64,000 bases of DNA from Amphibalanus amphitrite (GCF_019059575.1 NW_024881518.1:744001-808000), one strand, 5' to 3'. Positions 21,226-34,173 are shown, counted from the first letter of the stretch. A program made the numbers and translations. Notes: generated by a model from the letters alone, not told the origin.

Positions 21226-22860
21226 AGAGAGGGGATGGGAGAGTCTGTCTAGGGCCCACTGGCAGCAGCGGGCCCGCCCTTTATCGAGGGACCACTACTC
21301 GCAGTGAAACGCCCTTATCGAGAGACCACTGCCAGTGAATAGCGAGAGGCTGAGACCACCACGAGGCCCTTATCTGTTCAAAGTGCGCAGAGACCAACCT
21401 GTCAGAGTGTTCTAAAGCTAAGAGGTGTTGATAACAGAACAGGACGACAAACAGATTCAAGGAGCGGTAAAAATAGTGACCGATTGTGGACACTATCGTT
21501 TGGAGGGCTCCGAACACCCCGTGAAATGGCGGCAAGTGCTGGGCTAAGAGCGAAACGAATTATTTACTCGGTGCTCAGCTCCACAGGAATAATTGGGTAA
21601 AACACAGTGGCACACCTTCACAAAAGCTTTCAGCATTTATCGGCAAGCATATGGCATGGCGCCTACATATAACATGCCATCCCACGATCAAGGAAGTAAA
21701 CTCATCCCCATTCGAAAACTAATTCCCAATCTCCCCAAGTCTAGCTCCTTTTTGCCCTCCTCTCCGTCCCGTCCCGTCCCGTCCCGTCCCGTCCCGCGCG
21801 GCGCGGCGCGGCCTGGCACCGGGCAGCGCGGCGGCCGAACCGTTGGCAGCCTGGGGCCGGCATGCCAGACACGGTCGCCCCAGCCGCCGCCGCCGCCGCC
21901 GCCGCCACCGCCGCCAGCCGCGCTGGGAAAGTGGCGAGGTCGTTGACCCGCTCGTGCCAATGAATGAAGCCCGGCGGATTCCAGCGGCGCACGGGCGGCG
22001 CCAGACAAGAAACTGGGGAAGCTGAGACGTGACAGAGGCGGCGACAGGCAAGGAAATAGGGGGAGGTGTGCGAGTGGCTAAAGAAGAAAAGCTAGGAGCG
22101 GTGGAGATGTGATGTTCTGTACAATGAAACTGTGGGTGGGTGGGTAGACTAGATGTGCGCCTTTGTTGAGACATGTGTTCCTCAAAACGTGACCCATGAC
22201 CTATCGTCAAGTTAGGCCTTTAGAAGACCTTATGAAGCAGCGAACAGCGAGCGTCTGAAGTCACACCCACAACCACCGCTACCACTACCACCGCCTCGAT
22301 CAGGACTCGTCGATGCAACACGCTAGGTAATTTCGACGAAGCGCGACAGTGGGCCTGGGGCGAGCCGTCCGACCAATACCTACATCGACTAGCGAGTGGG
22401 CAGACGGCCAGCATTCGAGCGGGCGTATCAGCTTCCGAGTCCCAACCCATCCACCAAAACACGGGCCACCGAGCCGGACCACCAGACCGTCACACTCCTC
22501 CAGAGTTACCGAAACCGGCCAGACAGGCGCGTAAAAAAAGAAACCGCCGCCGCCGCCACCGGTGCGTAACGCGTCGCCGCAGCGCCACAATCGTCGGTCG
22601 TCGGCCGCGGCGCCGTCTGGTGACACAGATCGGCGCGGCGAGGGCGAGGAACGGCGCACCGCGCAGAGCCGCAGATGAAGATTGACGGCAGGCGAGGGTA
22701 AAAGGGAGCGGGTGGAGGGTAAACAGAATAGGATGGGAAGGAAAGGGGTGGATGTGATGAGCGGGGGAGAGGAAGGAAGGACGTGAACGAGCGGAATGAA
22801 CGAGCGAGCGAGAAAATGAAGAAACGAGCGTCATCCGAGCGCACGCGTGGCGTCAATGAC
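21226..22860. other. GC-rich region without supported genes
   Basis: Holds a short direct repeat of CCCTTATCGAG(A/G)GACCACT (21279 and 21311), a (GTCCC)n microsatellite (21766-21795), a (CCG)n tract (about 21884-21912) and overlapping GC-driven ORFs on both strands. Confidence 0.35.
21766..21795. repeat. (GTCCC)n microsatellite
   Basis: About six perfect 5-bp units next to a GCGCG tract. Confidence 0.85.
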
Positions 22861-25199
22861 AATGTGACATCCGATTGAGAGAGAGATGAGTCTTGGATGA
22901 AATCTCATTTTATACCAATATAAAATGCAAGTGATTTTAGCAAATTATATCGCAAAACGAATATAATTTACATTGGATACGACGGAAAAAGGGCATGCAC
23001 ACGTTCTTCTACCGAGCAAGTTGTTCAATCCCCGGGCAGCTAGCGAACTTAACTGAACGTCTGCAGCCCACATTCACATTTCAGTTCCTCGTTCTCGCGA
23101 CTCCAGTCGTATTTCCCCTCATTAATTCAGTCCCATTTCACCAGTCCAAGTCTGTGTCACGAGCAGCCGCGCCAGGTTTTACCCAGCACACTTCCCGACG
23201 TACCCCGCGACCCTTGGCAGGCGGGTGAACCTCACGATCCCGCCACCTCGCCCGTCCCAGGTGCCCCGGTCGTCTGGTCCCGCAGTCGACCTTCCGACAT
23301 CCGATCTGACCCAACTCTGACCCGGGGACAGGGGAGATTCCTGCCGAGGGGTGGATAACAGGCGGAGCTTATAAGATTACATGGTTCGGTAGTCGGTACC
23401 GATGGCCCTTTGAACGTCTTTCCCTCGTATTCTCTTAGGTACTCTCCTCCCACACAACAGGCATCGGAGTTTGCTGGTGGCTTGCATATTTTTTAGGGGT
23501 ACAGTGCGGGCGGAATCCCCAGCTGCTTCTTCACAAAAGTTTTTGAACAATCAGTTTTGATTTTCACTTAATCCAATATTGAAAAATATGAGCCCTGGTG
23601 AGCGCTATATGGGGATTGACTTTGGTATTTCTAATAGATACGCTGGCGAAACAGCAGTCCCAACTTCAGTCAAGGACTGAGGACTGAGGACTTGAGGAGT
23701 GGCCTGCCGGCGCTATCGGAGAAAAAAACTCGGACCACACGCTGAGTTCAAGTGGATAGATGAGCTAAGACTCTGCTAACTGCTTACACTGTATACACAG
23801 GCTGTTGATGCGATAAGAGCTGGTCTGTTGAATTAAAAACGATCCACCATTGGCAGTGAGAGAATAACCAGCAACACACTGTATCAGAGCAAAGCGACGC
23901 ATAGCAATAGCACACTGCACCGGAACCAACCAGGGGCTTCGTCACTGCCGAGCGGTAGAGGGGTTCGCATTTTCTAACCCCGTAAAAATGCGAGCCCAAA
24001 ATGCAAGCGTCGAGCCCAACAGATACCTTCGCATGGCGCAGTATCGGCGCAACCCTCCCGACTCATTTCAATATGCAATTTGCATTACGTACCCATTCCA
24101 AAATGGTTGTTGAGCTGATTAATGTTTGACATGCTCAGCAACATGGTTCTGTAGCGCTCTTTGACCGGCAATACGGTGCCACCACTGGACATCGCCTTAG
24201 TGACTACTGCAGATCGGGAGTGTGTGTGTGTGTGTGTGTGTGGCGGGGGGGGGGACATTTTGGAGGAATTTCCATCCCCCAATCCCTGAAACAGATGAAC
24301 CTTTGCGAATAGAATGTAAAATAATAAACCTAAAAATTGGTTTGCTTTCAACTACACTGCAGAGCTTAAAAAGAGAATCCTATGGATTTTTAGAAATTAA
24401 AAACCCTTTTCGGGAGAACGTTTTACCCATCAGCGTCCGAAACGGTCTTTCCGGATCTGCTAATGCTTTGTTTTGCCTATTCATTTCAGTCATATGCCTT
24501 TGTATAGGTACTATAGAACTTAAATGCAGAGGTCTATGTTTTAAATAATACATTTCTTTCTATATCTTTCCCAGCTCTGTAGCCAAAATGCAACGATCGC
24601 AACAACCGCTTATCACGAAGCCTTAAAACAGTCACAGTCTTCCTCAGAGCAACAGCAGAAGCCTGACCAAACAGGTACGGCTAAACAGGCCAGCGAGCCG
24701 AGCCGCCCCGGCCCCGCCCCTGTGCAGGGGGAGCGGGGGGGGGGGGGTCTATTTCTGCCGCGGGCGATGGAGCAGGTGACGGCCGCCGCCAGACAGGGCC
24801 GCCGGTTCAACAGATGTTGGCGGCGGCACAGGTAGAGGTGCATATCAGCGGCGGCGCTCAGCCCAAGTAGAGATGCAAATTAGGTTTCCAAGTAATAACC
24901 CAAAATACTGACATTGAATTATAACGCAGTGAACGAGTACCTATATATGTTCAGGACGCATTTTATGTGATGCACGTGCGGATTAGGTTTTTTTCGGGAC
25001 CGATGCTACGCGAAAAAAAGCCATTGTCTGTTGTGCATTAGGTACCGGTTTTGGTGGCAAGAAATTATATGATACAAATAAGTTGTGAAGGCATGTGTAA
25101 TACACCTAGAGTGTGTTATTATGCGATCCCGTTTCATTTCTTCAGCCACCAGTCACATTGCAAAAAGAACAGTAAATCAAAGTTTCTTCATCAAAAACA
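22861..25199. other. Spacer with a (TG)n tract
   Basis: No gene is supported; (TG)n lies at 24221-24242 followed by a G run. A GC-rich patch at 24690-24850 has no conserved frame. Confidence 0.35.
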
Positions 25200-25760
25200 C
25201 CACCAGACCTTTTTCCACACCCTGAGTGTAGGCGAGGCGGCGCCTGCTGCCGTCTGTTGCTCGTCGTCCAACGGCCATGTTGCCTGTCAATGAATGGCGA
25301 CAGCCGAGCACGCAGTCGGCGCCGGCCATCCCTCCGGCCGCCGCCGCCGTCCTGCGCGGCCGAGCGACAGCGGCGCAGGGGCGTGTCCAGCGAGCGCCGC
25401 GCAGGGGGGCGGGGCGCGCCCGCCAGCTGGCCAATGCAACAAGTACAACCGGCGCCGGCGCTGTGCCGTCAGCTGAGCAGGCCGCACGTCCCGGCACCAC
25501 CGGAAATGGACCCTTCCGGTGCGCCGTCCGGCGGCGAGACGACGGATGGGGAGGGGGCGGCGGCCGCGGGGCTCGGCGACGGAAACCGAGCGACGGCGGA
25601 CGCCGGGCGACCGCAGGCGGCGGCCAGCCCGAGCCTCACGACAGCAGCGCGACAAAAAGGATGCAAGAGAGCGAGAGTCCAAGAGATGGGCAAACACACT
25701 GACAAAAAACGCACAACCAGACCACCAACGTTCGAAACCAACGTACTTGTGAAGCGTTGA
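25200..25760. promoter_or_regulatory. CpG island, no supported gene
   Basis: Five overlapping ORFs on both strands reflect GC content only. A promoter role is possible from composition. Confidence 0.3.
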
Positions 25761-26998
25761 GCAGGTTAGAATAGTGATTACTTACCTCAGTCTGGTAGCA
25801 GTGGCAGTGGCGCTTCGTTGATCAGCGTTAGTACCGCCCCCATATAACGATGGGGAGACTTTCAGGGGCTCACAGCACTTCGGAGCCACCGACCTACGAC
25901 GGAGCAGCACCGCCACCCGCCGGCCCAGCTCGGAAAAGCAGAGGAGTTGCGATTTGGGTCATTGTACGTAGCATACCGTCGGGTGGCGGATTCTGCCCAG
26001 TACCGTCTGGTGCGGATTCATGCAGCTATCCGGCGCCGCGCCGACCGACCAATGCCGGCGCGGCTCCCGACTAACGCGCCCGGCTGGTGCCAGTGCTGTC
26101 TGATTAAAGGGTCAGAGTTTGGCGGAGATTTAATTTTCCGACTGGAGTTTGATATTGATGACACAATTGGAGTTTGGGTAACCATAGCACATCATGGGAA
26201 TAATGGAAAGGGTGGTCTGAGGCTCCATGACGTTTTAAAAGAGGCGAAACGCAATACAAGAATTAAACAAATCATACGGATTGTTCAAAGTAGCCTATGA
26301 AGCTTTTTCGCAAACCTTCCGCAAAATGAAACTTTTGAACTTTGGGAACAAGGCTTTTGCCTTCCAAATGGCACACATCGAGGTGTAGGTACGGCCATCC
26401 AGCAAAAAAGTGGTTAGTTAGCCTATGTGCTTTTGGTGTAATAGCTTTGAATGACAGAGACATTCCTGTAAAATGACTCAATAGAGATGAGAAGAGGGTT
26501 CGTGCACACACTTCGGCAATGGTTTTCAACAGCCATTAGACGTATTCATCAATGCAGATCGCTTATTGTGATGTTGGCAACCAACCACTAAATACCTGGA
26601 GGGCCGTACCATGAATAATGTGAAAATAGGATCACTGCATCAAGAGAAAACAGAACATCAAAAATGGCACAGGAAAGAAAATATTAAAATCAACGATTAC
26701 TGGTTTCTCATTTCAATAAATTATACCTAAGTGATCACTTCATTCCTATAGGTATTTTGCACGTTTTTCAAAATTCATTTTTTCCGACCTCACTCATGCT
26801 GCTGACTCTAAGTTATGCAGATAAAGTCATAAAGTAAATAAATTAGAGCGAATTTCACTGCATTGAGTGCTCAATTTTTAATGGCGGGAGGCCAACAGAA
26901 CCAGAATTAAATACAACTCAATGTAGGTACATAGAACACCTTCAGCTTATCATATTTATTCCACAGCGAATCAGAACTTATTCGTCGACTGCATGTCA
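25761..26998. other. Spacer
   Basis: GC-rich at left, AT-rich at right. The ORF at 25947-26300 has no recognised motif. Confidence 0.35.
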
Positions 26999-27006
26999 GT
27001 CGTCAC

Positions 27007-27295
27007 CAGGGCTGCGGAGTCGATGGATTTTCGGCGACTCCGACTCCGACTCCGGCTTTCAAAAACCAGCTCCGACTCCGACTCCGACTCCGGGCAGAAT
27101 TGTCGACTCCGACCGACTCCAACTCCCGACTCCGACTTCGCAGAGCTAGCAGGGCTGCGGAGTCGACAGATTTTCGGTGACTCCGACTCCGACTCCGGCT
27201 CGAGTTTCTAAAATCGACTCCGACTCCGACTCCGGTCACAACTGTCGACTCCGACCGACTCCGACCCCGACTCCGACTCCGACTCCGCAGCCCTG
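27007..27295. mobile_element. hAT MITE dimer built from ACTCCG repeats
   Basis: Perfect 8-bp target duplications GTCGTCAC lie at 26999-27006 and 27296-27303. The ends are inverted repeats, CAGGGCTGCGGAGTCG on the left and CGACTCC...GCAGCCCTG on the right, typical of hAT elements (CAGGG ends, 8-bp duplication). The body is (ACTCCG)n broken by GATTTTCGG. A second internal CAGGGCTGCGGAGTCG starts at 27150 after a degraded right end (CGCAGAGCTAG), so the element is a head-to-tail dimer that moved as one unit. No coding capacity. Confidence 0.9.
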
Positions 27296-27303
27296 GTCGT
27301 CAC

Positions 27304-28540
27304 ACAACATTTTAGCCATAATGAGTTATCATATCATTGGCCAGTAGGGAGTTATGGTTCAACCGCTTTGATGATCGCCAATCAATGGTCGGCCTATCCA
27401 TGATACCGCCAAAGCCTTCTCTCCATACCACCAAGCTTCCTCCTAGACCAGCCCCGGGCCTCCAGATCAGGCAAGAGCAGACCACTGGTCCCCAGCCCCC
27501 TCCCCAGGACAGAGACTCATTCATCTGCCCCCTCCCCTCCCCTCCGGGGGACGTCTGTCTGAAACATCTCCAAACACAGTCGGACAGTGTTTACGTAAGA
27601 TGCGGTGGTCTGTGTCCATTTGGAGGACATTTAATCCGGCAGAGGCAACGCCAGACGACCAGCCGTGCGTCCGGGGGGGATACGCCAGAACTGACCGCAC
27701 GAGGCCACTCAGCAATGAATGGACGCAGAATGAATGGATGAGACAGCATGACTCATATAAAGTTCATCGAGGACTTTATTCAACGGTTACCCAGGATTTC
27801 ACGGGAAACATCTAGACACTAGGGAGAGTTGGTTTGGACAAAAATATTGGAACGAGTCAAGAATAAATTGAACATTTACACCAACAGACAAACCGGCAAA
27901 TCAGAATATTTAAAAATGAGAATAGATATGTGCCGCAAAAAAACGACCATTAATGTATATGGGATATAGCATCCGGAAATTAAGCCTGGTAAAGCGTCGA
28001 GGATTACGCCGAGACTAAAAATGAGAAGCGATTAACCAAACTGCTGGAATATTGATCATCTAAATTGACCAAAAGCTTTGCCAATCATATTTGCAACATG
28101 ACAATTCTCCCTTCACCAATGCGAGAACTGGCGAATTTCATCTAATTATGTTCATATGTGGGGCTTGGCCGCCGGGGTAACTTTTTCAAACATTCTCCAC
28201 CCATGGTTGGCTTTCTCCTGGTGCGACCGGGCTCCTACTCTCCATTTCACGCAGAAATGGACCCGTAAAGGTTAAATGTTATGAAATGGGTGATTTTATA
28301 CAAAATCGTTCAATTTTCAGAGAGCCCATCGGGTCTGGAATGCCTACGAGTCGCTACTCACTTAAATTCCATAACCAAATCGGTTATCTGCAAACTCGGT
28401 TACAGATGCAACTCAGCTAAGCAAAGCTCTGTTAACAAAGCATAGTCTAAGCAAAAATAATCCCATAAAACAGAGCAATCCCTCAGATTTTATGTCCGGT
28501 GGCAGCCGTTCCGCGCATGAAATTGCGAACAGAAATACGA
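27304..28540. other. Spacer
   Basis: No gene or element recognised; short ORFs lack motifs. Confidence 0.35.
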
Positions 28541-28620
28541 GTAGGTACTGTAATGGGATAAACAATGGGAACTATTTTGAATTATATTCTTTTGAATTGT
28601 TTATCCCATTACAATACTAC
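28541..28620. repeat. 80-bp hairpin-forming inverted repeat
   Basis: Arms GTAGGTACTGTAATGGGATA... (28541-28566) and its near reverse complement (28598-28620) enclose a 31-bp AT-rich loop. It may be a tiny MITE or a hairpin RNA source. Confidence 0.6.
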
Positions 28621-28980
28621 TTGTCCTAAGCTCTTATCAAGAAATAGGTACGCATTTTAATGTCATTTACCTACCATTCTCTTGCAAAACCCTGGACATC
28701 AGCGGCTATGTAATCATAGGCGGCGGAACGATTTGAGACAAGGGGGGGGGGGGGCACCAGCTCAAGGAGCCAAACCTAGGGTACCCCCAAATCCTGTTTT
28801 CTCATCGGATTTAGGCCACTTATTTTTCGTCACAGCCCTGACACGATGATTTTTTATTTTTTCTATTTTTTTTTTACTAAACGAAAATGGCAGAACACCC
28901 CCGTATGTGTGGTTAACTTTAAGCTGATCCTCAAGTACCTATGTGTTTGTCTCTTCCTTATTCTCGTTTGATAAATTCCA

Positions 28981-29561
28981 TTAACCCTCGCCCGACGAGG
29001 GGGGGTTGATGCAACCCCTCCCTAAGGTTTTTCGCAAATAACGTAAAAACAGCGGCGCGTAGCGCCGCCAAATTTAGCATACCCTCTGGGGCAGCATTTT
29101 CGCACCTTTCCTGAAAATTTGAAGTCCCAGTCTTTTCAGGTCAGGTCACCAGGTCACAAAAACCGGTACAAGGTCAGGGGAAAATTGGACTAGCTTAGCG
29201 GCAACTGAATTCCAAAGTTCACTAAAATTGGTAACAAAGTATACCATTCGATGCGCACTGACGTCCTGAGTTCACTGGTGCTTTTATTTTTGGTCTATCG
29301 TTGCTAGGTAAAAAGTTATAAGCGAAAAACTTTTAACATGTTTAAGCAAAATTTTTGCATTCATACTCCCAAACCCCCCCCCCCCTAAATATTGACTTAG
29401 AGTCACCTAACTTTCACAGGGGCGAGATATCCCATGGACCCACTTACCCTGTAAATTTGTCGTTTCTAAGTGCCATAGGAGCCAATCGCGAGGGGGGTCG
29501 TACCAACCCCCCCCCCTCGCCGTCCGTGTTATGGAAAAGGCCCTCGCCTGGCGAGGGTTAA
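28981..29561. mobile_element. TTAA-CCC (piggyBac-like) MITE, nested
   Basis: TTAA at 28981-28984 and 29558-29561. The ends are inverted repeats CCCTCGCC(C/A)G(A/G)CGAGGG. A subterminal GGGGGGGTTG...ACCCC block also recurs inverted near 29487-29520. piggyBac elements insert at TTAA and begin with CCC, which fits. The interior has several AGGTCA hexamers (29140-29180: CAGGTCAGGTCACCAGGTCA). It also serves as the empty-site reference for the 1962-4403 insertion. No transposase. Confidence 0.85.
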
Positions 29562-29604
29562 TCCTACATGCATCAAATTACCAAGAAGCCATCGCAGTAC
29601 TAAT

Positions 29605-30386
29605 CAGTGGCGAATCCCAGGGGGGAGGTCACATGGGTCATGACTTTGGGCCTGGGTTCACCACATGCCTGCCAGGAGCACCACAGGCCTGACAGCCGAC
29701 AGGGGCACCACAGGTAGGGGCACCAGGGGTACCACAGGCCTAGCAGGGGCACCACGGGCCTGTCAGTGGCACCACAGGCCTGTCAGGAGCACCATCGGCC
29801 TAGCAAAAGCACTACAGGTCTTCCAGGGGCACCACAGACCTGCCAGGGGCACCAGAGGCCTGCCAGGGGTACTATCGGCTTCGCAGGGGAACCACCAGCC
29901 TCGCAAGGGCACCATGGGCCTGTCAAGGGCACCACAAGCCTGTCGTTGGCACTTTCGGATTGTCAGGGGCACCACAAACCTGTCAAGGGCACCTGCGTTC
30001 TAACAGGGACACCACAGGCTCGCCAGGGGCACCACAGACCTGCCAAGGCCCAGGGACACCACAGGCCTAGCAAGGACACTACAGGCCTGTCAGGGGCACC
30101 ACGGGCCTGTCAGGGCCCATGGGCACCTAAGTCATGTGCAGGGCCCACCGTGGGCTTGTCAGGGGGCAGGGTAGGTAGGTACCACAGTCTTTCCAGGGGC
30201 ACCAGCGGCCTAGCAGGGGCACCAGTCATCACACGACTAACCAAAAATAAAGAAAATAGAAAACTGAAAAAAGGGCACCACCAAAATTAAGTGGCCGAAA
30301 TCCGTTGAGGTTTTAATTTTGGGTATAGGTAGGGGCACCACTTCGATTCATGACCCTCCCCTGGGAGTTTTCCGAATCCGCTCCTG
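29605..30386. mobile_element. hAT-like element with 20-bp minisatellite, nested
   Basis: Perfect 8-bp duplications GTACTAAT lie at 29597-29604 and 30387-30394. The left end reads CAGTGGCGAATCCCAGGGG and the right, read inward, CAGGAGCGGATTCGG...CCCAGGGGAGGGTCATGA; GGTCATGA also follows the left end. CAGTGGCGRATCC is a common hAT-type terminus. The interior is mostly a tandem array. Confidence 0.85.
29660..30235. repeat. 20-bp minisatellite inside the hAT-like element
   Basis: About 25 imperfect copies of CAGGGGCACCACAGGCCTGC. With a 20-bp period the three frames rotate, giving a 20-residue protein repeat in long ORFs on both strands; these are artefacts. Confidence 0.85.
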
Positions 30387-30505
30387 GTACTAATACATCA
30401 AATTTAAGGGGGGCACCTTGCTATTGGTGCCCCCCTTGCAGAATTCAAGGGGGGCACGGTGCCCCGGTGCCCCCCCCCCCCCGTTCCGCCGCCTATGTAT
30501 GTAAT

Positions 30506-31620
30506 TCGATGCGAGGAGGTTTTGGGTGGGCGTGCTCACTTTGGATACTTCATTTGTTCTCTGTAGGCATTAAAGGAATATTCTGACGGCAAAATGTCCT
30601 ATTTTGTATTTTAACAGACGTGCTCAAGCTGGCTGTGAAAGTATTTAAGTAGGCGGTGATTATCTTTCTGAAGGTATTCTGCTTTTCGCGGAATCCCTTC
30701 CATTTTGGGATGATCAAGCACTTGGCGATCAATGTAATTGACAACTTCAGAGATTAATCGATCATGAGATTTGAAAAGTACGGCCACATATGATCATTAA
30801 ACACCGCAGCCAGGTTTCAGGTTTCAACAATACTTTGATCCATTTAGTTTTGTATGGTTTACGTGCTGGGCTCCCTTTAGGCAGTATTAAACAAAAAACT
30901 ACAATAGATTTTCCCAAGCACTGAATACAACACTGCATTCAAGAAATGACGAGTTTTACGGAATGTTGTCCAAAATCCTAACTCTTGACTCCTGATAGCA
31001 ACACACTAGACATTTATTTTCCGGCCCACTGTGCGCTCCTATTCTGAGCTTCCCTCACTTCACTACACAGGGGAGCAAGACAGGGGGAGGGGCGCACACT
31101 TGTGAACCATCAGCTAATTGGCAACAATCGCGCCTGTGTCCCCCTTCCTCTACATAAACCTTCCGCGGGGACTGGGGAAAATACCAAGTGTGGTGATAGA
31201 CAGATGGAAATACAGCGATAATATTTCCGTCCTTGATCAAGGAGGCAGAATGCTTGAATTGGAACATAAGCTTTACATTGAACCTACTTAGGAATGAAAA
31301 TGAAACGTGGGTATGTCACGAAAATCCTGCATTTTGCGTTCTGCAAATCGACTGGCTCAGATAAATCGCTCATTAGCTCACACAAGCTTCACGAACGACA
31401 CAGCAAGGCACAAGCAAAATAATGGTGCGAGCAGGGAGCACTCAAAAATATTTTCCGTTTTTTCGATAAATCGCTGCAGGAATCGATAGAGTTGCAGCCA
31501 TCGCTTCCCTATCGATGCAAATATCAAGTCAGCATAATTTGCTACAAGTTGGAAACCCTGTCATCCTATACTGATAGCCAAACCACCCCACACCGACGAG
31601 TCCCCTCCTCCCCAACCATC
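30506..31620. other. AT-rich spacer
   Basis: No gene or element recognised. Confidence 0.35.
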
Positions 31621-31745
31621 GACTACCGAGGTCACGTGATTGCGTGACGTCAGCGTCGGTGCTGGTCCCACAGCTGCGGCGCGCCAGCCCTCTGCAGCGC
31701 AGAAACAAAATGGCGCCGCTCACCGGCGGGCCCCTGCTAGGGGCC
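31621..31745 (+). promoter_or_regulatory. Promoter-like CpG patch with CRE, E-box and YY1-like motif
   Basis: Contains GGTCACGTGAT (E-box) at 31630, a CRE TGACGTCA at 31645 and, about 55 bp on, AAAATGGCGCC, a YY1-like motif that often overlaps starts in animal housekeeping promoters. Its ATG opens only 13 codons (MAPLTGGPLLGAY). A plus-strand start is inferred. Confidence 0.35.
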
Positions 31746-34173
31746 TACTGACACGATTATCCTTTCAACACCCGTCTCTTGTCGTAGCTTGTTAAGCTGT
31801 TTTGCGTTTATTAGTCGGTGAAAAATATTAGCGCACATGACCTTAATTGTCTTACGATGTTTCTTGAAATGTAATTGGGAAACATAAAGATATGTAGGTA
31901 GTTATTTCTGACAAACTATACTGCAATCTAATACCATCAAATTTATGCACAGAAACTTTGGTTATCGCCTCCAGCTAGGTATCGGTTGACTTCTCCCTGA
32001 CTAAATACGTTAAACGTCACTGTGTTAAAAAGTATAAAATTATCTTATAATTGAAGTGATAGGAGTGCTCATTGATCACATTTGATGCACATGGTAAAAT
32101 CGACTAGAAACCCTGTTTAGTGGCGAATACAAATCGTTCTCAGACAGCCTACGTAGAAATAGGAAAACGTTAAAACGCTGAGGGATTTGGGAAGTTTGCA
32201 CATTCCGAAGCTTGTGAGCTTTGAAATAAGAGAACTTTACTAAAGTACAACACTGGGCCGCATTAAGTCATCCTTTCTATCAAAATACAATTGCGTTGAC
32301 TCACTGTTTCCCCTTGAAATATGGTTCGCGCGGCCCGTAATGCTTAATGGCACTGGATTTATCCGCCGGTCAATTTCAGCACAATTGTCCGCAAACTGTG
32401 CTTGTTCGTTTTCAATGTTCAGTGCCCAAGCCAAATCCTAAAAAATATGTATACAGCAAAGTGATAGCATATGATTTCTAGCACGACTCGGTTAGCTGTT
32501 TTCAGTGGCTAATCCAGGGGAATGGACAATTAGGGCAAATGCCCCACGCAGCGCTGGAAATCTATGAACATTTGTCGTTTTTCTACGATAGAAACCAAAC
32601 AACTGTGATAATTAGAACAAGCTTGCTTTGAACTGCATAGCAGCGCGCAAGGAATTGAGATCGAGAAGTTTTTTTGGACTTAAAATTTTTTCGGGGGTTT
32701 GCTCCCCCGCAGCGTCCGAGAACACCTTTATGGATCTTCCTGTGGTTGTTCTCACCAAGCATGGCCAGCCATCACTGTAATAAGTGCATTCTATAATTTT
32801 TGTTGTAGTTTCCACGGAGCATTTCACCAAGTGACCGTTTTCTCGTCTCATGTAAGGCGGTAGTCATGGCGGTAGGTACACTGAAGAGGGACAGCCTGCA
32901 GTCGCAGCGCCCTCACAAATACCTGTGACAAGCCCGTGAGAAGTGCAAACTTCCGGGCAGGAGCACACAATCAGTGATACCGTTATCGGGACATCGAGGG
33001 CGGCTCTTATCCTCGCCGCACAAGCCACTTTAGATGAAGGAGGTATGTATGAGCTGTTATCTTACTTCACTCTTAGTTTCCTACGATTGCTTATTTCAAG
33101 ATGAATCGGAAACCAGACTACCAGTTGAATAGTGCGTTTATAGCCGATTGTAAGCAATAGATAGTAGACAGTTTTCACGACGGATTATCTGGCGAATGCA
33201 CCAAACGGGACCAAATATAACAATATGTCTTCCACAGCAAATATCTTCATGCCATTAATTCATGTCATTGTTTTAATCGTAATTAAGGTCTGATAATTTT
33301 TAAGCAACCAGTGTAACCACAGTTGAAACTTCTAACTTCTAAGAATCAACTATGAACCTAATTTGACCAAATCGCATCTATTTTGACCAAATATGCCGTC
33401 GTGAAAACGACTTATACTTCCAAAATATTACGAATGAGGGAGTTTTTATGAGCCCAGAAACTTTCAACAGCAATTATGTATTTTTGGTGAACCAATCGCA
33501 CAAGTGAAGCTGAACCCACCATTTCTATGTGACGCAGTAAATCATGTGATAAAAGGTAAAAATCTGAAATTGATATCTCACAGAACACGAAACCGTGCCG
33601 ACGATAAAGTGATGGACTGTTCAGATTATGCAGCTGCTTTTTGACGATCAAATGACAGACTGTTCAACTTTCCTGTTTGACATTTGTTGGCTATGTGCCA
33701 AAATAGAAAAGGTAAATTTATTCCATGGTATCTTAACCTGCAGCGCACTACGCGCTTACAATTTGATACGCACGAATCCCATGCAGCGCTAAAAGTAAAC
33801 AGATGACAGCCATGCAGCCATTCAACAGTCAGCGCCGCCACGATTTCACACATCCCATGAAAATTACCATCTTCACCATGTAAAACAACCACCCCCGTCA
33901 CTTTTCATCCCTGTCTGGACGACGGGACGTGCCCTGGAGCGGTCTGACACTGCAGCCTCGGGCGGTGGGCCAGGCAGGAGCGATCGGCCGCCGCCGCCGG
34001 CCGCAGCTACCAGCGCGACGGGGTGACCTTCACACCGAAAACGGGCCACCGCCGCCACACCCGGCCCGCCACAGCGACCAAACTCACTTCAAAGACGAGA
34101 AAAAGCATGCGCAAGATGATGAAACATAAATCAGCCCTGGATTTGCCCGATTTCCGGGCGAAATCGTCTGTGT
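31746..34173. other. Mostly AT-rich spacer; may contain introns of the gene starting at 34222
   Basis: No domain is recognised. A hAT-like terminus phrase CAGTGGCTAATCCAGGGG lies at 32503, without a visible partner. The ORF at 33873-34058 (minus) is GC-driven. If the first exon at 34180-34222 is real, later exons should lie here or further left. Confidence 0.3.

Larger units (their letters stand above)
28715..30497. mobile_element. MITE with CATAGGCGGCGGAACG ends, hosting two nested insertions
   Basis: Perfect 8-bp duplications TATGTAAT lie at 28707-28714 and 30498-30505. The ends are inverted repeats CATAGGCGGCGGAACG and CGTTCCGCCGCCTATG, each followed by a long G/C tract and GCACC. Inside are a TTAA element (28981-29561) and a hAT-like element (29605-30386); without them the host is about 416 bp. 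The 8-bp duplication suggests the hAT group, though the ends are not the usual CAGxG. Confidence 0.85.

Noticed and set aside
22995..23045. tRNA-like B-box phrase GTTCAATCCCCGGGC
   Set aside because: No matching A-box or acceptor stem at the right distance.
29665..30290. Plus-strand ORFs with a 20-residue HHRPARGTTG-like repeat
   Set aside because: Product of a 20-bp tandem array inside a hAT-like element.
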